Assembly (NCBI GenBank): GCA_015654595.1 | Contig: JAATGQ010000145.1 | Location: 1 to 34,502, forward strand | Length of the DNA: 34,502 nt | DNA from: Chitinophagales bacterium | GTDB taxonomy: Bacteria > Bacteroidota > Bacteroidia > Chitinophagales > Chitinophagaceae | Direction of reading: 5' to 3' | Position numbers and translations under genes: made by a program | Shown here: in pieces, positions 1-6,884 of the stretch | How the letters are laid out: every line of letters begins with the position of its first letter | How positions within the stretch are numbered: position 1 is the stretch's first letter | The notes under the pieces: model-generated | What the model was told of the DNA's origin: nothing | What the model saw: only the letters and a program-made list of their open reading frames with translations | The model's database searches: none

Positions 1-2593
1 CCATGCTTCCTGTCAGACCATAGGTCATACGCAGCGTCGCATAATCGACCCACGTCTTGCTCTGCATCCATTTTTCCTGTTCGATATTCCAGCTGCCAGC
101 CAGCGACCAGGTGGGCAGCCAACGCGCACGGGGATTGGAACCCAGCTGATTGGAACCATCATAACGCAAGGTGCCGGTAAAGTTCAGCCGGTTGTCGTAG
201 GTATAGGCCGCGGAGCTATAAAAGGCCACAAAACGGTCCCGGTTTTTGCTCATCGCAAAATACGGGAAGTTGCTTTCTATCGAACTCTTCAGGATCTGGT
301 AGTTGGTCAATACAGTTCCACCACTGTTATACTGATAACCATATCCCGTATTGCTGGCCTCCTGCCGGTCGGCGTATTTGATCTGCTGCCCCCCCAAAAT
401 ATTGATGGTGTGCTTTTCCGCCAGCGTCTGCGTCCAGTTCAAACTGTTCCGGACGTCAAAGCTGGTCAGCGCATCCTCCGTTCTGTTATAGAAGCCGCCA
501 TAAGGCAATACCACCTGGGGCGGCAGATCGGGGTTGGCCGGATCGGTATAAAGGAATTTGTTGGCAGCCGCTACTGTCGAGTTTTGATCGGCTCGATAGG
601 CATTGGCCATATTCGAATTTTCGGTGATCTCATCTTCGCGGGTGCTCTTCACATATCGCAAAGCCCCAAGAAAGTCATACTTCAGGTGCTTCGCCACCTT
701 GTAAGACAATTCTCCCTGAAGCCGAATATCCACGATACTATATTGCAGGTAGTTATTGGCCAGTTCGTTGACGATATTGAAAGGAGCAAAGTTGCGCTGG
801 TAATATTGAAAATTCCCCTGATCATCATAAGGTACCATCGCCCGGCTTGTATTCAACGCATAGCTGAAAGGATTGATGTCAAAGTCACGGCTGTATTGCC
901 CTTCCACCGGATCAGCCTGCCTCGTCACCGAACCCGGCGCTCGCTGCTGACGGACCGATCCAACGGTAGAGAAACCACCGGAAAGCCGGTCATTGAATTT
1001 ATAATTGTTGCGGAAGTTCAGCGTATACCGGCTCACCTTATCGGCAATCGTCCATCCATTATCTCCATAATAGCTGGTAGAAAAATAAGACTGGGACTTT
1101 TCCGATCCAAAGGAGACGGACAATGAATGTTCCTGCATAAAGTTGTTCCGGAAAAGCAATCCAAACCAGTCCGTATTCGACTTTGCATATTTCAACAGAA
1201 ATGCATTTTGATTCCAACGCGTATTGGGTAATCCAAACGTATTATTCATCGTATCTGCTGCATCGATCTCATTTTGCATCAGCCCGACTACACCCCAGTC
1301 CGGGTTATTGACGATATTGGGAGTAAAAGCTTTTTTCCGGAACTCTTCCCCCAGGATCGACATTTGCAGCCCCGAGTTCATGATATCATAATTGCCATAA
1401 GAAGGCTTTAACTGCGTGCTGTAGTTACCCGTATAGCTCACGACAGTACGCCCGACCCGGCCTTTCTTCGTCGTGATGACAACGACCCCATTCATCGCAC
1501 GAGCACCATACAACGCCGTCGCAGCGGCGTCTTTCAGGATCTCGAAACTCTCGATATCATTGGCGTTAAGGCCGGCTACGGCAGAACCTAACAGCGTGGT
1601 AGGGTCGCCGCTGGACAGCTGGTCGTTCGAAATATTGATCACGTCTTCCAGCACCACCCCGTCGACCACCCACAAAGGCTTGTTGTCTCCATTGATAGAG
1701 GTAGCGCCGCGGATACGGATCTTCGGAGCAGAGCCAAAGGTCCCGGATACGTTTTCCACCGACACACCGGCAGCGCGTCCTTCCAACATACGGCTTACAT
1801 CCGCCACACCATCCTGCTTGATCTCATCCATATCCAGGTGAACCGCGGCTCCCGCAAACTTCTTTTTGTCGACATTCTGAAAACCTGTGACCACCACGTC
1901 CTGAAGGACCGCAGCAGATTCCTTTAATTTGATATCCAGTACGCCATTCTTAATACTGGAGACGGGTATTTCTTCCGTTTTATAGCCCGTGACACTGATA
2001 ACCAGTACAGCGTCGCCGGGGACGTTCTTTATTTCGAACTCCCCCTTGGAGTTCGTAGCAGCACCGCGTTTGGTGCCTTTTATCAAAACAGATACGCCGT
2101 ATAACGGCGCACCTTTCTCGGAGTAGATCACTCCTTTTACATCGATATCTATATGGGGAGCATTGGGCGTCCCCCCGGTCTGTCCAAGACTTTCGATTCC
2201 CCCGACCGGACGCCGACTCAAAGCCAGCTGCTGCGAAACGCTGTCCGCAAAAGCGGAAGCAGAAGGCGGCGCCGTTGCCGAGTGGATCACCACCCGGTCA
2301 TCGATCACCTTATAAGAAAGGTCATGCGGTGAAAGCAGCATCGTCAATACATCCGCTACTTTCTTATCGCGGACCTTGATATTGACTTTGACATTGTCCA
2401 GCGCATTGCTGCTGATATATACAAAGGATACGTTTGCCAAACCGGCGATCTTGTTGAGCGCATCTTTTAATACAACATTCTTCAGCTCGATGGAAATCTT
2501 TTTGTCCAGGGCGTTCTGCGCGCTTGCCGCCGAAGCATAGAGGCTGGCGATCATAGACCACAACAGAACAATGACCAGGAATGTAGTTCTCAT
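1..2593 (-). CDS. SusC/RagA TonB-dependent receptor with STN domain, 3' end outside window
   Basis: Outer-membrane TonB-dependent transporter, open from an ATG at 2593 to the left edge (864 codons visible, C-terminus missing). In order: signal peptide ending near ASAQ (about residue 26); an STN (secretin/TonB short N-terminal) domain at about 30-105; a carboxypeptidase-D-like regulatory domain at about 148-230 (GVIYSEKGAPLYGVSVLIKG); a plug at about 235-375 with RIRGATSINGDNKPLWVVDG and DIESFEILKDAAATALYGAR; then barrel strands. In this family the STN domain contacts a FecR anti-sigma factor in the periplasm, so this receptor probably both imports and senses its ligand. The FecR and sigma genes lie just upstream on the same strand. 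A SusD partner would be expected beyond position 1. The substrate is unknown. Family assignment is firm; the signalling role is inferred from domain and context. Confidence 0.93.
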   Translation of the reverse strand, partial: MRTTFLVIVLLWSMIASLYASAASAQNALDKKISIELKNVVLKDALNKIAGLANVSFVYISSNALDNVKVNIKVRDKKVADVLTMLLSPHDLSYKVIDDRVVIHSATAPPSASAFADSVSQQLALSRRPVGGIESLGQTGGTPNAPHIDIDVKGVIYSEKGAPLYGVSVLIKGTKRGAATNSKGEFEIKNVPGDAVLVISVTGYKTEEIPVSSIKNGVLDIKLKESAAVLQDVVVTGFQNVDKKKFAGAAVHLDMDEIKQDGVADVSRMLEGRAAGVSVENVSGTFGSAPKIRIRGATSINGDNKPLWVVDGVVLEDVINISNDQLSSGDPTTLLGSAVAGLNANDIESFEILKDAAATALYGARAMNGVVVITTKKGRVGRTVVSYTGNYSTQLKPSYGNYDIMNSGLQMSILGEEFRKKAFTPNIVNNPDWGVVGLMQNEIDAADTMNNTFGLPNTRWNQNAFLLKYAKSNTDWFGLLFRNNFMQEHSLSVSFGSEKSQSYFSTSYYGDNGWTIADKVSRYTLNFRNNYKFNDRLSGGFSTVGSVRQQRAPGSVTRQADPVEGQYSRDFDINPFSYALNTSRAMVPYDDQGNFQYYQRNFAPFNIVNELANNYLQYSIVDIRLQGELSYKVAKHLKYDFLGALRYVKSTREDEITENSNMANAYRADQNSTVAAANKFLYTDPANPDLPPQVVLPYGGFYNRTEDALTSFDVRNSLNWTQTLAEKHTINILGGQQIKYADRQEASNTGYGYQYNSGGTVLTNYQILKSSIESNFPYFAMSKNRDRFVAFYSSAAYTYDNRLNFTGTLRYDGSNQLGSNPRARWLPTWSLAGSWNIEQEKWMQSKTWVDYATLRMTYGLTGSM

Positions 2594-3078
2594 AATCCGT
2601 TTAAGTAGATGATTGAAATCTGCCGGCGCTAAATTTTGCATGTTACGGGAAAGAGTTTTATGGGAATAAGGTGCCGGGTCGCGCTTGATGTGCAACTCAG
2701 CTGTCAACAGAAACAGTAAAAGCAACTGGTATAAATACCGATATCTCCGCAGGAGACCGTCACCATCACCCAGGATGGAAACAACAGTCGTTTTTTCTCA
2801 TTTTTAAATCAGTCAGTGGTTTTGGTAAAAGCATGCCCACGGCCTCTTTCAAGAAACCATTTCGGGTATTTTCACGAAGTATATTGGGGATATATAATAA
2901 ATACACGTAGGCTATAAAAAAGGGGGGTAGCCTGAAGAAGATTTTTTACAAAACGCACAACTTCACTGCATCAACGTGTGTAACGGCAAAGCGCGCGACG
3001 GTAAGGCGCGCAGTAGCAACGCACGCGGCAGCAAGGCACGCGGCAGCGCTTTAATAATAGCAAGGAACGCCTTCCTGG
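2594..3078. other. Intergenic region between ECF sigma stop and SusC start
   Basis: About 485 bases without a convincing gene. It holds a 15-bp tandem repeat (2984-3047, listed separately) and a possible hairpin with arms AGGCTA (2909-2914) and TAGCCT (2928-2933) around a purine-rich loop. The rest is AT-rich leader, presumably containing the SusC promoter; I found no clean TAnnTTTG box. An ECF-dependent promoter would not be expected to match that consensus. Confidence 0.5.
2984..3047. repeat. 15-bp imperfect tandem repeat, four copies
   Basis: Four adjacent 15-bp units start at 2984, 2999, 3014 and 3029, followed by the first four bases of a fifth. Examples are CGGCAAAGCGCGCGA, TAGCAACGCACGCGG and CAGCAAGGCACGCGG. 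The array is much more GC-rich than the flanks and lies just after the ECF sigma stop codon. The period is a multiple of three, but no credible reading frame covers it. Confidence 0.75.
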
Positions 3079-3663
3079 TTAGAACAACGCGCGCAGCAAC
3101 AGCACGATCACCAGCGCATGACTCGTATGCTTCCGTACATACTCATGGAGATTGACCATTGCCGCAGAAAGGTGTTCTTTAACCGTGTTGCGGGAGATAT
3201 TCAACTCACCGGCCGCTTCTTCATAAGTCTTGCCCTCCAGCTTGCACAGCGTCACAATCCGCTTCTTTTGCGGAGAAAGCTGCTCTATAGCCTGTTGAAG
3301 AAGACGATACTGCTCATCATACTGACCTGGCCCCACAGGAAGAAGACTATGATCGGGATCCGTTCCGATCAATTTCTTGTGCGCGGTCTGTTCGCGTAAT
3401 TTTTTGCGGGAATAATTGATGGAGAGATTGTAACTAACAACAAATAACCAGCCTCCTACAGACTGATCTTCATCGATGGTAAATCTTTTTTCCCAAAGCC
3501 GGACAAAAACTTCCTGCAGAAGATCATCGGCGGCATCTGGATTTTTGGTGAACTTGAGAATGTTACGGTATACGGGTTCATGGTACTTCCAGTACAGCTC
3601 GTCAAAAGCCTCCACCTGGCTTTTTTGCAGTCTCAGGATCAGTTCAGCGTCTTGGTTACGCAT
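3079..3663 (-). CDS. ECF RNA polymerase sigma-70 factor (FecI-like, Bacteroidetes type)
   Basis: A 194-residue ECF sigma factor, a normal length for the family. Region 2 is at about 20-90: FDELYWKYHEPVYRNILKFT, then the helix ending DAADDLLQEVFVRLWEKR that binds core polymerase and the -10 element. Region 4 is at about 125-180, with the helix-turn-helix YEEAAGELNISRNTVKEHLS. The short hydrophobic tail (ALVIVLLLRALF) is common in this Bacteroidetes group. It starts at an ATG at 3663. It lies between a collagen-like lipoprotein gene upstream and an STN-type SusC downstream, all on the minus strand. The likely role is transcription of the SusC locus when released by the FecR protein encoded about 1 kb upstream. 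The usual order would put FecR directly after the sigma gene; here it is before it. Confidence 0.93.
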   Translation of the reverse strand: MRNQDAELILRLQKSQVEAFDELYWKYHEPVYRNILKFTKNPDAADDLLQEVFVRLWEKRFTIDEDQSVGGWLFVVSYNLSINYSRKKLREQTAHKKLIGTDPDHSLLPVGPGQYDEQYRLLQQAIEQLSPQKKRIVTLCKLEGKTYEEAAGELNISRNTVKEHLSAAMVNLHEYVRKHTSHALVIVLLLRALF

Positions 3664-4003
3664 AAGGTCAAATTTCTCATTTTTACACTCCGTCTAGTTA
3701 GTCGGACTAGTAGCAGTTAGTAAAGTCGGTTAGTTTTTTTCATATGGAGCGTAAATCAGGATAAGAAGCTAGACACGGACGTTAGCCAACGGAAATTAGT
3801 AAATTTTTGGAATTATTGAAGCATTTTATTCTTCAATTTTCATTAAGGATAAGAGTTTATTTTTTCAACGACGCTAACTATTCTATTCAGCACAATAGCC
3901 CCGGTCATAAGACCGGAGCTGTTACGCTCGTTATGAGAGAGTTAGTCCACAACCCGCTTTCACCGGGACATTAGCTACGACGGGTCATAGACTAACAAAA
4001 ACC
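3664..4003. other. Intergenic region upstream of the ECF sigma gene
   Basis: About 340 bases without a convincing gene. It contains a strong hairpin at 3897-3920 and a weaker one (CCCG / CGGG) just after the lipoprotein stop. Near the sigma start are short TAGT/AGTCGG-type repeats at about 3693-3735. No clear TAnnTTTG box is seen on the minus strand. The sigma gene therefore probably has its own promoter here, but I cannot place it. Confidence 0.45.
3897..3920 (-). terminator. Hairpin downstream of the collagen-like lipoprotein gene, possible terminator
   Basis: Inverted repeat AGCcCCGGTC - ATAA - GACCGGaGCT: a 6-bp core stem plus three outer pairs across one mismatch, with a 4-base loop. 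It lies about 85 bases past the lipoprotein stop codon. No T-run follows immediately on the minus strand, so termination is plausible but not certain; an RNA-processing or stability hairpin is the alternative. Confidence 0.4.
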
Positions 4004-4552
4004 CTAATTCTTCAAACCAAGATATTTCTTTACGGCATTGTAATCCTTCCAATTGATCAGCGACCGGCCCGCAATACCGCCGGGGATCAGGATATAGCGA
4101 TACTGAAAATAGGTTTCGCCGTCGCTGCCCGTACCGGAACTGAGATCGAAGTTGGACAGGAAATAGATCGCCTGGTCTTCGATGTATACGGAACAATAGT
4201 ATCCATAAAGAAGATCAGTCGATGGCAAAGCCACGATCTGCGGCTGATCAGCATTACCTTCATTCAGATATACCATTACGGCTCCCTTCTGAACGATGCT
4301 GTCTACCAGCTTTGCAGCCTTTATTCCACCCTGCCATACGGTATCGCCCGCGCCATCATCTTCAAAATATGTGTAAGACACGTTCGTCCAATCAGAGTAG
4401 ATGACATTTGCACTTCCCGGAGCGCCTGTCGCGCCGGCAGCGCCGTCTTTGCCCGCAGGGCCTGTCGCGCCGTCCTTACCTTTGGAACAGCTGACCACTG
4501 TCAAAGCAGCCAGTACAACGAGAGATAAAAAACCAAAAGAGCTCCTTTTCAT
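4004..4552 (-). CDS. Collagen-like repeat lipoprotein, unknown function
   Basis: A 182-residue predicted lipoprotein. A lipoprotein signal peptide ends in the lipobox VVSC (Cys about residue 22). It is followed at once by about eight Gly-X-Y triplets (GKDGATGPAGKDGAAGATGA), the pattern of bacterial collagen-like stalks. The remaining roughly 135 residues form a soluble domain rich in Tyr and Asp that I do not assign to a named family. The short stalk would hold the C-terminal domain away from the membrane. The gene sits between a FecR anti-sigma factor and its probable sigma factor, an unusual place for an extra gene. It may be a cell-surface partner of the SusC system or an unrelated passenger. 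It starts at an ATG at 4552 and ends in KKYLGLKN. Confidence 0.8.
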   Translation of the reverse strand: MKRSSFGFLSLVVLAALTVVSCSKGKDGATGPAGKDGAAGATGAPGSANVIYSDWTNVSYTYFEDDGAGDTVWQGGIKAAKLVDSIVQKGAVMVYLNEGNADQPQIVALPSTDLLYGYYCSVYIEDQAIYFLSNFDLSSGTGSDGETYFQYRYILIPGGIAGRSLINWKDYNAVKKYLGLKN

Positions 4553-4633
4553 AATACAGTTTTTGTTTTAGATGAGTATAAGCAATAGGAGGCCTGGGCA
4601 AGCAGGCTCACCTTTTTTTACGCAATTGATCAA

Positions 4634-4666
4634 AATAATGTGGGGACCGCCTGACATTATTCAGGC
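4634..4666 (-). promoter_or_regulatory. Two overlapping, mutually exclusive hairpins between FecR and lipoprotein genes
   Basis: GCCTGA (4649-4654) pairs with TCAGGC (4661-4666) across a 6-base loop. AATAATGT (4634-4641) can instead pair with ACATTATT (4654-4661). The two stems share bases 4654-4661, so only one can form. They lie 53 bases after the FecR stop and 80 bases before the lipoprotein start. They could be an attenuator or simply a weak terminator. Confidence 0.4.
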
Positions 4667-4719
4667 TGACACCATCGGATCCCGGTTCCGGATGGCTCAT
4701 AAAAAATCCGGGTCAGTCC

Positions 4720-5859
4720 TTACTGGCAGCTGCCGCCATAAATCACATAAGCATTGGCGATAGTGTCTTTCCGGATATTGGCATTTAGTGGTATGGCAAT
4801 CAAACTTAGCGCCTTATCGAGATCGTCACTCGTATGGAAGTGACCATGAAAAATACAACTTTGCATCTGTCCCTGCAGCACAAGACGGGTATGGTAAAAC
4901 CGCTGCATATCCTCTACAACCTTCCCAACTGCAACGCCAGGATAAACAAAACTTCCGCTCCTCCTTTGCTGATAAAACAACGCATCATCTGCTGCGTCTA
5001 TCTTCTCCAGTTTATCCGGCAATACATAATATATTCCTGCCTGACGAGGTTCTATGATTACATTCCGACCCTCTTTCCCTTCATTCGGAACAGCCACCTT
5101 CACCTTACCCGTAACCACAACCACACGCGCCTCATTGGCAGAAGATGCGTCCACATTAAAAGAGGTTCCTAAAACGGTAGTTTCTACAAAACGAGTGTGA
5201 ACGATAAAAGGAACGTCGTCTTTTTTAACGTCAAAGAATGCCTCGCCCTTCAGATATACATCCCTCGTCTTGCCCTTGAACTGCCGCGGATAATCCAACA
5301 CGCTTCCCTGTTCCAACTGCACACCGGTTCCATCGGGAAGCCGCACCGATTTTCTTTCCCGCATCGCGGTAATCGCATGCTCCATGTCTTCCACCTCTCC
5401 ACGCGCCATTACCGACGCCGCCTTACTCCCCGCCCCCGGCGTATTCCCCGCTACCGAAGGATTGCTACGGGTATGGAAAAAATATCCAGCCCCGACAAAA
5501 AGGCCCAAAACAACAGCAGCGGCAGCCGATATCCTCCAAAATATCCGAACCCGCCCCCTCTTTGCCGGCTCGGCAACCCCTATCCGCTGGTGGATCTGCT
5601 CCAGCACCTGCGCCGGATGACGACGATCAGACGTCGGTTTAGGCGACTCGACATCGTCCCGGAAGGCTTCTGAGGCGACAGCTTCCAGACCAGCCAGATC
5701 ATCCTTCTCCAGGTATTGGAGCATCCATTCTTTCTCCTCGCTCGTCCATTCTTCCTGGTCCAGAAGGTACTTCAGATATTCTTTCGTATTCTTCAACACG
5801 TTAACAGGTTTTCTTTTAAAATCGTTTTTCAGGAGGCGAGGTACGGTAGGATACTGCAT
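4720..5859 (-). CDS. FecR-family anti-sigma factor
   Basis: An inner-membrane anti-sigma factor that binds an ECF sigma factor in the cytoplasm and receives a signal from a TonB-dependent receptor in the periplasm. From the ATG at 5859 it has about 379 residues. These are an N-terminal cytoplasmic region (NTKEYLKYLLDQEEW onward), one membrane segment at about 105-125 (ISAAAAVVLGLFVGAGYFF), the FecR domain (VRLPDGTGVQLEQGSVLDYP, YLKGEAFFDVKKD, FVETTVLGTSFNVDA), and a DUF4974/STN-like C-terminal domain (FHGHFHTSDDLDKALSLIAI). A longer form starting at GTG 5886 is possible. Most relatives begin near the NTKEYL stretch, so GTG 5799 or TTG 5796 are also candidates. Its likely partners are the sigma factor at 3079-3663 and the STN-containing SusC at the left edge. 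Confidence 0.9.
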   Translation of the reverse strand: MQYPTVPRLLKNDFKRKPVNVLKNTKEYLKYLLDQEEWTSEEKEWMLQYLEKDDLAGLEAVASEAFRDDVESPKPTSDRRHPAQVLEQIHQRIGVAEPAKRGRVRIFWRISAAAAVVLGLFVGAGYFFHTRSNPSVAGNTPGAGSKAASVMARGEVEDMEHAITAMRERKSVRLPDGTGVQLEQGSVLDYPRQFKGKTRDVYLKGEAFFDVKKDDVPFIVHTRFVETTVLGTSFNVDASSANEARVVVVTGKVKVAVPNEGKEGRNVIIEPRQAGIYYVLPDKLEKIDAADDALFYQQRRSGSFVYPGVAVGKVVEDMQRFYHTRLVLQGQMQSCIFHGHFHTSDDLDKALSLIAIPLNANIRKDTIANAYVIYGGSCQ

Positions 5860-6360
5860 TTTTTTCGCCATTCCAGGCATTGACACTCTAAATACAACAG
5901 CCCCTCACAAAGGGGGGGGACTAAAGGTAAATATTTCGAAAGTTTTTTTACCTCCCGCAGTCGTACCGGTAAACCCTGGGACTGACCTCCGGGAATACCC
6001 CTAAAGCCACGCAGTTCAAAACCGTCATCCAACGCCATATTCATTCGGCTTCCCTTTGGTACGGAATGCTTACGCCTGTTTGCCAGTCTACGCCAGCGTG
6101 CCGATCGGCTCATTTTTGCCAACTCATGCTTTTTTGCCGTTTGGCGCCTGGCCAATCTTTGCCAGCTGATGCACCGGTTTGGCGAATCTGGGACGCAGGC
6201 AATAAAAGATACGGAGGATTGCCGTACAAAGTAAATTAATCGGTTGAAAAAAAATATTCGCAGCCGGTATTGACTGCGAATACTTTAACAACGCCCCATC
6301 GACTGCCTTACCCCACCCCGATCCAGCAGCGGGCTCCCTAAATTAGCGGGCGCGCCGATT
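5860..6360. other. Intergenic region upstream of FecR, downstream of GNAT gene
   Basis: About 500 bases with no convincing gene. It contains the GNAT terminator (6247-6282) and four TTTGCCA/TTTGCCG copies at 6079-6085, 6115-6121, 6133-6139 and 6158-6164. An open frame on the minus strand at 5829-6155 overlaps FecR and has no recognisable domain, so I do not call it. The FecR promoter is presumably here, but no exact TAnnTTTG box is present on the minus strand. Confidence 0.45.
6247..6282 (-). terminator. Intrinsic terminator of the GNAT gene
   Basis: Perfect 9-bp stem TATTCGCAG (6255-6263) / CTGCGAATA (6274-6282) with a 10-base loop. On the minus strand it is followed by a run of eight T (6247-6254). 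It lies about 80 bases after the GNAT stop codon. Confidence 0.85.
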
Positions 6361-6759
6361 TTACCGGGCGCGCTTGATCATAAAACCATTGTTGACCGTT
6401 TCCATCCCGATCTTCGGATAATACTCCATCGCCGTCGGCGCCGCCAGCAATAAAAGCATACACTGGTCTCCGATAGCCTCCTTTGTCAACCGTACTAATT
6501 CCTTTCCAATACCATTCTTCTGATATTCCTTCCTTATCGCCAGATCGGATAAATAGCAGCAAAAGCACAGGTCCGTCAGCGCCCGCGACACCCCCACCAG
6601 CAGATCGCCCTCCCAGGCCGTTATGATCAGGTTGGAATGCGCATACATTTTTTGGATCCTCCCGGCGTCCTCGATGGGACGATTAAGCCCGGCACTTGCA
6701 TAGAGATCAATGACTTCGGAAGCGCTCGGCGTTTTGCCGGTCAAATATTGAATAGCCAT
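6361..6759 (-). CDS. GNAT-family N-acetyltransferase
   Basis: A small (132-residue) single-domain acetyltransferase that would transfer an acetyl group from acetyl-CoA to an amine; the substrate is unknown. The acetyl-CoA pyrophosphate loop is seen in AIRKEYQKNGIGKEL (the Q-x-x-G-x-G signature), preceded by the strand CCYLSDLAI. The C-terminal part has a Tyr in AMEYYPKIGM where GNATs often carry the general acid. I chose the ATG at 6759 over the in-frame TTG at 6789, because the upstream extension overlaps a likely promoter and adds no conserved sequence. It is transcribed divergently from a MocR-type regulator at 6885, which makes it a probable target. A perfect 16-bp palindrome lies directly before the start codon. 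Confidence 0.85.
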   Translation of the reverse strand: MAIQYLTGKTPSASEVIDLYASAGLNRPIEDAGRIQKMYAHSNLIITAWEGDLLVGVSRALTDLCFCCYLSDLAIRKEYQKNGIGKELVRLTKEAIGDQCMLLLLAAPTAMEYYPKIGMETVNNGFMIKRAR

Positions 6760-6775
6760 AACAAACCTGTTTGTT
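6760..6775. promoter_or_regulatory. Palindrome at the GNAT start codon, possible operator
   Basis: AACAAAC-CT-GTTTGTT: perfect 7-bp arms with a 2-base spacer, adjacent to the GNAT ATG (6759) and just downstream of a minus-strand -7 box. The position suits a repressor site or an RNA hairpin that hides the start codon. Confidence 0.45.
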
Positions 6776-6786
6776 AAAAATTTTAT

Positions 6787-6794
6787 CAAATCTA
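6787..6794 (-). promoter_or_regulatory. Bacteroidetes -7 box for the GNAT gene
   Basis: On the minus strand this reads TAGATTTG, matching TAnnTTTG. It lies 27 bases upstream of the GNAT ATG. No good -33 TTTG is found at the usual spacing, so it may need an activator. Confidence 0.45.
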
Positions 6795-6804
6795 CAACCC
6801 CTTA

Positions 6805-6845
6805 GGACTACCTTTGCCATCCAGAATCAACATAACAGGTAGTCC
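6805..6845. promoter_or_regulatory. Inverted repeat between MocR regulator and GNAT gene, candidate MocR operator
   Basis: GGACTACCT (6805-6813) and AGGTAGTCC (6837-6845) are perfect 9-base inverted copies about 32 bases apart, roughly three helical turns. The left arm overlaps a plus-strand -7 box, TACCTTTG (6809-6816), that would serve the MocR gene. MocR/GabR-type dimers are known to bind paired sites spaced over several turns, so this is the best operator candidate in the intergenic region. The function is inferred. Confidence 0.55.
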
Positions 6846-6884
6846 AGACAAAAGATCAATTGCCCATTTTAAATCTTAGGCCGC

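Noticed and set aside
410..1126. 238-codon plus-strand open frame antisense to the STN-type SusC
   Set aside because: The minus-strand frame encodes continuous SusC barrel sequence; the plus-strand protein matches nothing recognisable.
4440..4500. Collagen-like repeats taken as a phage tail-fibre fragment
   Set aside because: The Gly-X-Y repeats follow a lipobox directly and no other phage genes are present; a surface lipoprotein fits better.
5829..6155. 108-codon minus-strand open frame upstream of FecR
   Set aside because: It overlaps the FecR start in another frame, is Arg/Lys-rich without domain features, and lies over the TTTGCC cluster.
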